Below are positions 25,401-38,592 of a stretch of 64,000 nt of DNA, one piece after another. Both the position numbers and the translations under genes were made by a program. Source of the DNA: Episyrphus balteatus (taxonomy: Eukaryota; Arthropoda; Insecta; Diptera; Syrphidae). Under the pieces are notes generated by a model. It was not told the DNA's origin, made no database searches, and worked only from the letters and a program-made list of their open reading frames with translations. The stretch covers positions 310,001 to 374,000 of the forward strand of contig NC_079138.1 of assembly GCF_945859705.1 (NCBI RefSeq), read 5' to 3'. Positions within the stretch are counted from its first letter, which is position 1, and every line of letters begins with the position of its first letter.

Positions 25401-28400
25401 TTTTAAACAATTCAATTTTGAAAATGAAACTTAAATTTTGGCGAAAAAACTCAAAAATGTGTTTTTCTTTAATTTAAGTGCAATGACTATTTTAGCTTAT
25501 TTGTTTCAAAGATACTACTAATTTACAATAAAAAACTAAATTTCAAGTAAATCCATTAAGCAGTTTTGAAGGAATCGATTTTTGAAAATAAAAATTCATA
25601 TTTTTTTAATAAAAAAAAATTTCGTTGTATGAAAACTTTTTTCAATTTTGCACTATTATTTACTTTAATGGTTTTGTTTTGTAGATAATTTCCATATCAA
25701 CATCATATCAAAATTTAAAGAAATTTCATCGAGCAGATTTTAAACAATTTAATTTTGAAAATGAAACTTAAATTTTGGCGAAAAAACTCAAAAATGTGTT
25801 TTTCTTTAATTTAAGTGCAATGACTATTTTAGCTTATTTGTTTCAAAGATACTACTAATTTACAATAAAAAACTAAATTTCAAGTAAATCCATTAAGCAG
25901 TTTTGAAGGAATCGATTTTTGAAAATAAAAATTCATATTTTTTTAATAAAAAAAAATTTCGTTGTATGAAAACTTTTTTCAATTTTGCACTATTATTTAC
26001 TTTAATGGTTTTATTTTTTAGATAATTTCCATATCAACATCATATCAAAATTTAAAGAAATTTCATCGAGCAGATTTTAAACAATTTAATTTTGAAAATG
26101 AAACTTAAATTTTGGCGAAAAAACTCAAAAATGTGTTTTTCTTTTATTTAAGTGCAATGACTATTTTAGCTTATTTGTTTCAAAGATACTACTAATTTAC
26201 AATAAAAAACTAAATTTCAAGTAAATCCATTAAGCAGTTTTGAAGGAATCGATTTTTGAAAATAAAAATTCATATTTTTTTAATAAAAAAAAATTTCGTT
26301 GTATGAAAACTTTTTTCAATTTTGCACTATTATTTACTTTAATGGTTTTGTTTTGTAGATAATTTCCATATCAACATCATATCAAAATTTAAAGAAATTT
26401 CATCGAGCAGATTTTAAACAATTTAATTTTGAAAATGAAACTTAAATTTTGGCGAAAAAACTCAAAAATGTGTTTTTCTTTAATTTAAGTGCAATGACTA
26501 TTTTAGCTTATTTGTTTCAAAGATACTACTAATTTACAATAAAAAACTAAATTTCAAGTAAATCCATTAAGCAGTTTTGAAGGAATCGATTTTTGAAAAT
26601 AAAAATTCATATTTTTTTAATAAAAAAAAATTTCGTTGTATGAAAACTTTTTTCAATTTTGCACTATTATTTACTTTAATGGTTTTGTTTTGTAGATAAT
26701 TTCCATATTAACATCATATCAAAATTTAAAGAAATTTCATCGAGCAGATTTTAAACAATTCAATTTTGAAAATGAAACTTAAATTTTGGCGAAAAAACTC
26801 AAAAATGTGTTTTTCTTTAATTTAAGTGCAATGACTATTTTAGCTTATTTGTTTCAAAGATACTACTAATTTACAATAAAAAACTAAATTTCAAGTAAAT
26901 CCATTAAGCAGTTTTGAAGGAATCGATTTTTGAAAATAAAAATTCATATTTTTTTAATAAAAAAAAATTTCGTTGTATGAAAACTTTTTTCAATTTTGCA
27001 CTGTTATTTACTTTAAAGGTTTTATTTGGTAGATAATTTCCATATCAACATCATATCAAAATTTAAAGAAATTTCATCGAGCAGATTTTAAACAATTTAA
27101 TTTTGAAAATGAAACTTAAATTTTGGCGAAAAAACTCAAAAATGTGTTTTTCTTTAATTTAAGTGCAATGACTATTTTAGCTTATTTGTTTCAAAGATAC
27201 TACTAATTTACAATAAAAAACTAAATTTCAAGTAAATCCATTAAGCAGTTTTGAAGGAATCGATTTTTGAAAATAAAAATTCATATTTTTTTAATAAAAA
27301 AAAATTTCGTTGTATGAAAACTTTTTTCAATTTTGCACTATTATTTACTTTAATGGTTTTATTTGGTAGATAATTTCCATATCAACATCATATCAAAATT
27401 TAAAGAAATTTCATCGAGCAGATTTTAAACAATTCAATTTTGAAAATGAAACTTAAATTTTGGCGAAAAAACTCAAAAATGTGTTTTTCTTTAATTTAAG
27501 TGCAATGACTATTTTAGCTTATTTGTTTCAAAGATACTACTAATTTACAATAAAAAACTAAATTTCAAGTAAATCCATTAAGCAGTTTTGAAGGAATCGA
27601 TTTTTGAAAATAAAAATTCATATTTTTTTAATAAAAAAAAATTTCGTTGTATGAAAACTTTTTTCAATTTTGCACTATTATTTACTTTAATGGTTTTATT
27701 TGGTAGATAATTTCCATATCAACATCATATCAAAATTTAAAGAAATTTCATCGAGCAGATTTTAAACAATTTAATTTTGAAAATGAAACTTAAATTTTGG
27801 CGAAAAAACTCAAAAATGTGTTTTTCTTTAATTTAAGTGCAATGACTATTTTAGCTTATTTGTTTCAAAGATACTACTAATTTACAAAAAAAAAACTAAA
27901 TTTCAAGTAAATCCATTAAGCAGTTTTGAAGGAATCGATTTTTGAAAATAAAAATTCATATTTTTTTAATAAAAAAAAATTTCGTTGTATGAAAACTTTT
28001 TTCAATTTTGCACTATTATTTACTTTAATGGTTTTGTTTTGTAGATAATTTCCATATCAACATCATATCAAAATTTAAAGAAATTTCATCGAGCAGATTT
28101 TAAACAATTCAATTTTGAAAATGAAACTTAAATTTTGGCGAAAAAACTCAAAAATGTGTTTTTCTTTAATTTAAGTGCAATGACTATTTTAGCTTATTTG
28201 TTTCAAAGATACTACTAATTTACAATAAAAAACTAAATTTCAAGTAAATCCATTAAGCAGTTTTGAAGGAATCGATTTTTGAAAATAAAAATTCATATTT
28301 TTTTAATAAAAAAAAATTTCGTTGTATGAAAACTTTTTTCAATTTTGCACTATTATTTACTTTAATGGTTTTGTTTTGTAGATAATTTCCATATCAACAT

Positions 28401-28511
28401 CATATCAAAATTTAAAGAAATTTCATCGAGCAGATTTTAAACAATTTAATTTTGAAAATGAAACTTAAATTTTGGCGAAAAAACTCAAAAATGTGTTTTT
28501 CTTTAATTTAA
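22444..28511. repeat. Array 2 transition zone, mixed 337-bp units
   Basis: Eighteen units of 337-338 bp. The acaattcaa allele first appears in the unit at 23455 (near 23725) and then alternates with acaatttaa. The ggttttatttggtag and ggttttgttttgtag alleles are interleaved without a period I can define. Private changes include aatgggttttttttgtag (24129 unit), catacttttt (25141), ggttttattttttag and cttttatttaag (25815), and gcactgttat with tttaaagg (26826). The first catattaac allele is at about 26705. No gene or other element is present. Confidence 0.8.
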
Positions 28512-31500
28512 GTGCAATGACTATTTTAGCTTATTTGTTTCAAAGATACTACTAATTTACAATAAAAAACTAAATTTCAAGTAAATCCATTAAGCAGTTT
28601 TGAAGGAATCGATTTTTGAAAATAAAAATTCATATTTTTTTAATAAAAAAAAATTTCGTTGTATGAAAACTTTTTTCAATTTTGCACTATTATTTACTTT
28701 AATGGTTTTATTTGGTAGATAATTTCCATATCAACATCATATCAAAATTTAAAGAAATTTCATCGAGCAGATTTTAAACAATTTAATTTTGAAAATGAAA
28801 CTTAAATTTTGGCGAAAAAACTCAAAAATGTGTTTTTCTTTAATTTAAGTGCAATGACTATTTTAGCTTATTTGTTTCAAAGATACTACTAATTTACAAT
28901 AAAAAACTAAATTTCAAGTAAATCCATTAAGCAGTTTTGAAGGAATCGATTTTTGAAAATAAAAATTCATATTTTTTTAATAAAAAAAAATTTCGTTGTA
29001 TGAAAACTTTTTTCAATTTTGCACTATTATTTACTTTAATGGTTTTATTTGGTAGATAATTTCCATATCAACATCATATCAAAATTTAAAGAAATTTCAT
29101 CGAGCAGATTTTAAACAATTTAATTTTGAAAATGAAACTTAAATTTTGGCGAAAAAACTCAAAAATGTGTTTTTCTTTAATTTAAGTGCAATGACTATTT
29201 TAGCTTATTTGTTTCAAAGATACTACTAATTTACAATAAAAAACTAAATTTCAAGTAAATCCATTAAGCAGTTTTGAAGGAATCGATTTTTGAAAATAAA
29301 AATTCATATTTTTTTAATAAAAAAAAAATTTCGTTGTATGAAAACTTTTTTCAATTTTGCACTATTATTTACTTTAATGGTTTTGTTTTGTAGATAATTT
29401 CCATATCAACATCATATCAAAATTTAAAGAAATTTCATCGAGCAGATTTTAAACAATTTAATTTTGAAAATGAAACTTAAATTTTGGCGAAAAAACTCAA
29501 AAATGTGTTTTTCTTTAATTTAAGTGCAATGACTATTTTAGCTTATTTGTTTCAAAGATACTACTAATTTACAATAAAAAACTAAATTTCAAGTAAATCC
29601 ATTAAGCAGTTTTGAAGGAATCGATTTTTGAAAATAAAAATTCATATTTTTTTAATAAAAAAAAATTTCGTTGTATGAAAACTTTTTTCAATTTTGCACT
29701 ATTATTTACTTTAATGGTTTTATTTGGTAGATAATTTCCATATCAACATCATATCAAAATTTAAAGAAATTTCATCGAGCAGATTTTAAACAATTTAATT
29801 TTGAAAATGAAACTTAAATTTTGGCGAAAAAACTCAAAAATGTGTTTTTCTTTAATTTAAGTGCAATGACTATTTTAGCTTATTTGTTTCAAAGATACTA
29901 CTAATTTACAATAAAAAACTAAATTTCAAGTAAATCCATTAAGCAGTTTTGAAGGAATCGATTTTTGAAAATAAAAATTCATATTTTTTTAATAAAAAAA
30001 AATTTCGTTGTATGAAAACTTTTTTCAATTTTGCACTATTATTTACTTTAATGGTTTTATTTGGTAGATAATTTCCATATCAACATCATATCAAAATTTA
30101 AAGAAATTTCATCGAGCAGATTTTAAACAATTTAATTTTGAAAATGAAACTTAAATTTTGGCGAAAAAACTCAAAAATGTGTTTTTCTTTAATTTAAGTG
30201 CAATGACTATTTTAGCTTATTTGTTTCAAAGATACTACTAATTTACAATAAAAAACTAAATTTCAAGTAAATCCATTAAGCAGTTTTGAAGGAATCGATT
30301 TTTGAAAATAAAAATTCATATTTTTTTAATAAAAAAAAATTTCGTTGTATGAAAACTTTTTTCAATTTTGCACTATTATTTACTTTAATGGTTTTGTTTT
30401 GTAGATAATTTCCATATCAACATCATATCAAAATTTAAAGAAATTTCATCGAGCAGATTTTAAACAATTTAATTTTGAAAATGAAACTTAAATTTTGGCG
30501 AAAAAACTCAAAAATGTGTTTTTCTTTAATTTAAGTGCAATGACTATTTTAGCTTATTTGTTTCAAAGATACTACTAATTTACAATAAAAAACTAAATTT
30601 CAAGTAAATCCATTAAGCAGTTTTGAAGGAATCGATTTTTGAAAATAAAAATTCATATTTTTTTAATAAAAAAAAATTTCGTTGTATGAAAACTTTTTTC
30701 AATTTTGCACTATTATTTACTTTAATGGTTTTATTTGGTAGATAATTTCCATATCAACATCATATCAAAATTTAAAGAAATTTCATCGAGCAGATTTTAA
30801 ACAATTTAATTTTGAAAATGAAACTTAAATTTTGGCGAAAAAACTCAAAAATGTGTTTTTCTTTAATTTAAGTGCAATGACTATTTTAGCTTATTTGTTT
30901 CAAAGATACTACTAATTTACAATAAAAAACTAAATTTCAAGTAAATCCATTAAGCAGTTTTGAAGGAATCGATTTTTGAAAATAAAAATTCATATTTTTT
31001 TAATAAAAAAAAATTTCGTTGTATGAAAACTTTTTTCAATTTTGCACTATTATTTACTTTAATGGTTTTATTTGGTAGATAATTTCCATATCAACATCAT
31101 ATCAAAATTTAAAGAAATTTCATCGAGCAGATTTTAAACAATTTAATTTTGAAAATGAAACTTAAATTTTGGCGAAAAAACTCAAAAATGTGTTTTTCTT
31201 TAATTTAAGTGCAATGACTATTTTAGCTTATTTGTTTCAAAGATACTACTAATTTACAATAAAAAACTAAATTTCAAGTAAATCCATTAAGCAGTTTTGA
31301 AGGAATCGATTTTTGAAAATAAAAATTCATATTTTTTTAATAAAAACAAATTTCGTTGTATGAAAACTTTTTTCAATTTTGCACTATTATTTACTTTAAT
31401 GGTTTTGTTTTGTAGATAATTTCCATATCAACATCATATCAAAATTTAAAGAAATTTCATCGAGCAGATTTTAAACAATTTAATTTTGAAAATGAAACTT

Positions 31501-31545
31501 AAATTTTGGCGAAAAAACTCAAAAATGTGTTTTTCTTTAATTTAA
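28512..31545. repeat. Trimeric higher-order repeat, about 1011 bp, three copies
   Basis: Nine units follow the order attt, attt, gttt, where attt means ggttttatttggtag and gttt means ggttttgttttgtag in half B. The trimers start at 28512, 29524 and 30535. All nine carry acaatttaa. The first trimer is 1012 bp because the A run in its third unit has one extra A. The last unit of the third trimer begins the aaaaacaaattt variant of the next zone. Confidence 0.85.
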
Positions 31546-34500
31546 GTGCAATGACTATTTTAGCTTATTTGTTTCAAAGATACTACTAATTTACAATAAA
31601 AAACTAAATTTCAAGTAAATCCATTAAGCAGTTTTGAAGGAATCGATTTTTGAAAATAAAAATTCATATTTTTTTAATAAAAACAAATTTCGTTGTATGA
31701 AAACTTTTTTCAATTTTGCACTATTATTTACTTTAATGGTTTTGTTTTGTAGATAATTTCCATATCAACATCATATCAAAATTTAAAGAAATTTCATCGA
31801 GCAGATTTTAAACAATTTAATTTTGAAAATGAAACTTAAATTTTGGCGAAAAAACTCAAAAATGTGTTTTTCTTTAATTTAAGTGCAATGACTATTTTAG
31901 CTTATTTGTTTCAAAGATACTACTAATTTACAATAAAAAACTAAATTTCAAGTAAATCCATTAGGCAGTTTTGAAGGAATCGATTTTTGAAAATAAAAAT
32001 TCATATTTTTTTAATAAAAAAAAATTTCGTTGTATGAAAACTTTTTTAATTTTGCACTTTTATTTATTTTAATGGTTTTGTTTTGTAGATAATTTCCATA
32101 TCAACATCATATCAAAATTTAAAGAAATTTCATCGAGCAGATTTTAAACAATTTAACTTTGAAAATGAAACTTAAATTTTGGCGAAAAAACTCAAAAATG
32201 TGTTTTTCTTTAATTTAAGTGCAATGACTATTTTAGCTTATTTGTTTCAAAGATACTACTAATTTACAATAAAAAACTAAATTTCAAGTAAATCCATTAA
32301 GCAGTTTTGAAGGAATCGATTTTTGAAAATAAAAATTCATATTTTTTTAATAAAAACAAATTTCGTTGTATGAAAACTTTTTTCAATTTTGCACTATTAT
32401 TTACTTTAATGGTTTTGTTTTGTAGATAATTTCCATATCAACATCATATCAAAATTTAAAGAAATTTCATCGAGCAGATTTTAAACAATTTAATTTTGAA
32501 AATGAAACTTAAATTTTGGCGAAAAAACTCAAAAATGTGTTTTTCTTTAATTTAAGTGCAATGACTATTTTAGCTTATTTGTTTCAAAGATACTACTAAT
32601 TTACAATAAAAAACTAAATTTCAAGTAAATCCATTAAGCAGTTTTGAAGGAATCGATTTTTGAAAATAAAAATTCATATTTTTTTAATAAAAAAAAATTT
32701 CGTTGTATGAAAACTTTTTTCAATTTTGCACTATTATTTACTTTAATGGTTTTATTTGGTAGATAATTTCCATATCAACATCATATCAAAATTTAAAGAA
32801 ATTTCATCGAGCAGATTTTAAACAATTTAATTTTGAAAATGAAACTTAAATTTTGGCGAAAAAACTCAAAAATGTGTTTTTCTTTAATTTAAGTGCAATG
32901 ACTATTTTAGCTTATTTGTTTCAAAGATACTACTAATTTACAATAAAAAACTAAATTTCAAGTAAATCCATTAAGCAGTTTTGAAGGAATCGATTTTTGA
33001 AAATAAAAATTCATATTTTTTTAATAAAAAAAAATTTCGTTGTATGAAAACTTTTTTAATTTTGCACTTTTATTTATTTTAATGGTTTTGTTTTGTAGAT
33101 AATTTCCATATCAACATCATATCAAAATTTAAAGAAATTTCATCGAGCAGATTTTAAACAATTTAACTTTGAAAATGAAACTTAAATTTTGGCGAAAAAA
33201 ACTCAAAAATGTGTTTTTCTTTAATTTAAGTGCAATGACTATTTTAGCTTATTTGTTTCAAAGATACTACTAATTTACAATAAAAAACTAAATTTCAAGT
33301 AAATCCATTAAGCAGTTTTGAAGGAATCGATTTTTGAAAATAAAAATTCATATTTTTTTAATAAAAACAAATTTCGTTGTATGAAAACTTTTTTCAATTT
33401 TGCACTATTATTTACTTTAATGGTTTTGTTTTGTAGATAATTTCCATATCAACATCATATCAAAATTTAAAGAAATTTCATCGAGCAGATTTTAAACAAT
33501 TTAATTTTGAAAATTAAACTTAAATTTTGGCGAAAAAACTCAAAAATGTGTTTTTCTTTAATTTAAGTGCAATGACTATTTTAGCTTATTTGTTTCAAAG
33601 ATACTACTAATTTACAATAAAAAACTAAATTTCAAGTAAATCCATTAAGCAGTTTTGAAGGAATCGATTTTTGAAAATAAAAATTCATATTTTTTTAATA
33701 AAAAAAAATTTCGTTGTATGAAAACTTTTTTCAATTTTGCACTATTATTTACTTTAATGGTTTTATTTGGTAGATAATTTCCATATCAACATCATATCAA
33801 AATTTAAAGAAATTTCATCGAGCAGATTTTAAACAATTTAATTTTGAAAATGAAACTTAAATTTTGGCGAAAAAACTCAAAAATGTGTTTTTCTTTAATT
33901 TAAGTGCAATGACTATTTTAGCTTATTTGTTTCAAAGATACTACTAATTTACAATAAAAAACTAAATTTCAAGTAAATCCATTAAGCAGTTTTGAAGGAA
34001 TCGATTTTTGAAAATAAAAATTCATATTTTTTTAATAAAAAAAAATTTCGTTGTATGAAAACTTTTTTCAATTTTGCACTATTATTTACTTTAATGGTTT
34101 TGTTTTGTAGATAATTTCCATATCAACATCATATCAAAATTTAAAGAAATTTCATCGAGCAGATTTTAAACAATTTAATTTTGAAAATGAAACTTAAATT
34201 TTGGCGAAAAAACTCAAAAATGTGTTTTTCTTTAATTTAAGTGCAATGACTATTTTAGCTTATTTGTTTCAAAGATACTACTAATTTACAATAAAAAACT
34301 AAATTTCAAGTAAATCCATTAGGCAGTTTTGAAGGAATCGATTTTTGAAAATAAAAATTCATATTTTTTTAATAAAAAAAAATTTCGTTGTATGAAAACT
34401 TTTTTAATTTTGCACTTTTATTTATTTTAATGGTTTTGTTTTGTAGATAATTTCCATATCAACATCATATCAAAATTTAAAGAAATTTCATCGAGCAGAT

Positions 34501-35587
34501 TTTAAACAATTTAACTTTGAAAATGAAACTTAAATTTTGGCGAAAAAACTCAAAAATGTGTTTTTCTTTAATTTAAGTGCAATGACTATTTTAGCTTATT
34601 TGTTTCAAAGATACTACTAATTTACAATAAAAAACTAAATTTCAAGTAAATCCATTAAGCAGTTTTGAAGGAATCGATTTTTGAAAATAAAAATTCATAT
34701 TTTTTTAATAAAAAAAAATTTCGTTGCATGAAAACTTTTTTCAATTTTGCACTATTATTTACTTTAATGGTTTTGTTTTGTAGATAATTTCCATATCAAC
34801 ATCATATCAAAATTTAAAGAAATTTCATCGAGCAGATTTTAAACAATTTAATTTTGAAAATGAAACTTAAATTTTGGCGAAAAAACTCAAAAATGTGTTT
34901 TTCTTTAATTTAAGTGCAATGACTATTTTAGCTTATTTGTTTCAAAGATACTACTAATTTACAATAAAAAACAAAATTTCAAGTAAATCCATTAAGCAGT
35001 TTTGAAGGAATCGATTTTTGAAAATAAAAATTCATATTTTTTTAATAAAAAAAAATTTCGTTGTATGAAAACTTTTTTCAATTTTGCACTATTATTTACT
35101 TTAATGGTTTTGTTTTGTAGATAATTTCCATATCAACATCATATCAAAATTTAAAGAAATTTCATCGAGCAGATTTTAAACAATTCAATTTTGAAAATGA
35201 AACTTAAATTTTGGCGAAAAAACTCAAAAATGTGTTTTTCTTTAATTTAAGTGCAATGACTATTTTAGCTTATTTGTTTCAAAGATACTACTAATTTACA
35301 ATAAAAAACTAAATTTCAAGTAAATCCATTAAGCAGTTTTGAAGGAATCGATTTTTGAAAATAAAAATTCATATTTTTTTAATAAAAAAAAATTTCGTTG
35401 TATGAAAACTTTTTTCAATTTTGCACTTTTATTTATTTTAATGGTTTTGTTTTGTAGATAATTTCCATATCAACATCATATCAAAATTTAAAGAAATTTC
35501 ATCGAGCAGATTTTAAACAATTTAACTTTGAATATGAAACTTAAATTTTGGCGAAAAAACTCAAAAATGTGTTTTTCTTTAATTTAA
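31209..35587. repeat. Zone of linked K and S type monomers
   Basis: K units read aataaaaacaaattt in the A run; they start at 31209, 31546, 32219 and 33230. S units combine acttttttaattttgcac, cttttatttattttaatgg and tttaactttg; they start at 31883, 32893 and 34241, with a related one at 35251. The order K, attt-allele unit, S occurs at 32219-33229 and K, attt follows at 33230. The S unit changes are linked over about 120 bp, so this is a distinct monomer lineage and not scattered mutation. Some S units also carry ccattaggcag. Confidence 0.83.
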
Positions 35588-36598
35588 GTGCAATGACTAT
35601 TTTAGCTTATTTTTTTCAAAGATACTACTAATTTACAATAAAAAACTAAATTTCAAGTAAATCCATTAAGCAGTTTTGAAGGAATCGATTTTTGAAAATA
35701 AAAATTCATATTTTTTTAATAAAAAAAAATTTCGTTGTATGAAAACTTTTTTCAATTTTGCACTATTATTTACTTTAATGGTTTTGTTTTGTAGATAATT
35801 TCCATATCAACATCATATCAAAATTTAAAGAAATTTCATCGAGCAGATTTTAAACAATTTAATTTTGAAAATGAAACTTAAATTTTGGCGAAAAAACTCA
35901 AAAATGTGTTTTTCTTTAATTTAAGTGCAATGACTATTTTAGCTTATTTGTTTCAAAGATACTACTAATTTACAATAAAAAACTAAATTTCAAGTAAATC
36001 CATTAAGCAGTTTTGAAGGAATCGATTTTTGAAAATAAAAATTCATATTTTTTTAATAAAAAAAAATTTCGTTGCATGAAAACTTTTTTCAATTTTGCAC
36101 TATTATTTACTTTAATGGTTTTGTTTTGTAGATAATTTCCATATCAACATCATATCAAAATTTAAAGAAATTTCATCGAGCAGATTTTAAACAATTTAAT
36201 TTTGAAAATGAAACTTAAATTTTGGCGAAAAAACTCAAAAATGTGTTTTTCTTTAATTTAAGTGCAATGACTATTTTAGCTTATTTGTTTCAAAGATACT
36301 ACTAATTTACAATAAAAAACTAAATTTCAAGTAAATCCATTAAGCAGTTTTGAAGGAATCGATTTTTGAAAATAAAAATTCATATTTTTTTAATAAAAAA
36401 AAATTTCGTTGCATGAAAACTTTTTTCAATTTTGCACTATTATTTACTTTAATGGTTTTGTTTTGTAGATAATTTCCATATCAACATCATATCAAAATTT
36501 AAAGAAATTTCATCGAGCAGATTTTAAACAATTCAATTTTGAAAATGAAACTTAAATTTTGGCGAAAAAACTCAAAAATGTGTTTTTCTTTAATTTAA
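35588..36598. repeat. Units introducing the cttattttttt and cgttgcatg alleles
   Basis: The unit at 35588 is the first with cttatttttttc in place of cttatttgtttc, an allele that becomes frequent to the right. The next two units (35925 and 36262) carry cgttgcatg, also seen at 34577 and 39267. Confidence 0.8.
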
Positions 36599-38592
36599 GT
36601 GCAATGACTATTTTAGCTTATTTGTTTCAAAGATACTACTAATTTACAATAAAAAACTAAATTTCAAGTAAATCCATTAAGCAGTTTTGAAGGAATCGAT
36701 TTTTGAAAATAAAAATTCATATTTTTTTAATAAAAAAAAATTTCGTTGTATGAAAACTTTTTTGCACTATTATTTACTTTAATGGTTTTGTTTTGTAGAT
36801 AATTTCCATATCAACATCATATCAAAATTTAAAGAAATTTCATCGAGCAGATTTTAAACAATTTAATTTTGAAAATGAAACTTAAATTTTGGCGAAAAAA
36901 CTCAAAAATGTGTTTTTCTTTAATTTAAGTGCAATGACTATTTTAGCTTATTTGTTTCAAAGATACTACTAATTTACAATAAAAAACTAAATTTCAAGTA
37001 AATCCATTAAGCAGTTTTGAAGGAATCGATTTTTGAAAATAAAAATTCATATTTTTTTAATAAAAAAAAATTTCGTTGTATGAAAACTTTTTTGCACTAT
37101 TATTTACTTTAATGGTTTTGTTTTGTAGATAATTTCCATATCAACATCATATCAAAATTTAAAGAAATTTCATCGAGCAGATTTTAAACAATTTAATTTT
37201 GAAAATGAAACTTAAATTTTGGCGAAAAAACTCAAAAATGTGTTTTTCTTTAATTTAAGTGCAATGACTATTTTAGCTTATTTGTTTCAAAGATACTACT
37301 AATTTACAATAAAAAACTAAATTTCAAGTAAATCCATTAAGCAGTTTTGAAGGAATCGATTTTTGAAAATAAAAATTCATATTTTTTTAATAAAAAAAAA
37401 TTTCGTTGTATGAAAACTTTTTTCAATTTTGCACTATTATTTACTTTAATGGTTTTATTTGGTAGATAATTTCCATATCAACATCATATCAAAATTTAAA
37501 GAAATTTCATCGAGCAGATTTTAAACAATTTAATTTTGAAAATTAAACTTAAATTTTGGCGAAAAAACTCAAAAATGTGTTTTTCTTTAATTTAAGTGCA
37601 ATGACTATTTTAGCTTATTTGTTTCAAAGATACTACTAATTTACAATAAAAAACTAAATTTCAAGTAAATCCATTAAGCAGTTTTGAAGGAATCGATTTT
37701 TGAAAATAAAAATTCATATTTTTTTAATAAAAAAAAATTTCGTTGTATGAAAACTTTTTTGCACTATTATTTACTTTAATGGTTTTGTTTTGTAGATAAT
37801 TTCCATATCAACATCATATCAAAATTTAAAGAAATTTCATCGAGCAGATTTTAAACAATTTAATTTTGAAAATGAAACTTAAATTTTGGCGAAAAAACTC
37901 AAAAATGTGTTTTTCTTTAATTTAAGTGCAATGACTATTTTAGCTTATTTGTTTCAAAGATACTACTAATTTACAATAAAAAACTAAATTTCAAGTAAAT
38001 CCATTGAGCAGTTTTGAAGGAATCGATTTTTGAAAATAAAAATTCATATTTTTTTAATAAAAAAAAATTTCGTTGTATGAAAACTTTTTTCAATTTTGCA
38101 CTATTATTTACTTTAATGGTTTTATTTGGTAGATAATTTTCATATCAACATCATATCAAAATTTAAAGAAATTTCATCGAGCAGATTTTAAACAATTTAA
38201 TTTTGAAAATTAAACTTAAATTTTGGCGAAAAAACTCAAAAATGTGTTTTTCTTTAATTTAAGTGCAATGACTATTTTAGCTTATTTGTTTCAAAGATAC
38301 TACTAATTTACAATAAAAAACTAAATTTCAAGTAAATCCATTAAGCAGTTTTGAAGGAATCGATTTTTGAAAATAAAAATTCATATTTTTTTAATAAAAA
38401 AAAATTTCGTTGTATGAAAACTTTTTTGCACTATTATTTACTTTAATGGTTTTGTTTTGTAGATAATTTCCATATCAACATCATATCAAAATTTAAAGAA
38501 ATTTCATCGAGCAGATTTTAAACAATTTAATTTTGAAAATGAAACTTAAATTTTGGCGAAAAAACTCAAAAATGTGTTTTTCTTTAATTTAA
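36599..38592. repeat. 330-bp units and a twice-repeated 667-bp dimer
   Basis: Four units (starting 36599, 36929, 37596 and 38263) lack 7 bp, reading gaaaacttttttgcacta in place of gaaaacttttttcaattttgc. The breakpoints share a T run. From 37259 the order is full unit (ggttttatttggtag and gaaaattaaac) then 330-bp unit, repeated at 37926; the two dimers are each 667 bp. The deletion removes the last bases of half A. Confidence 0.9.
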
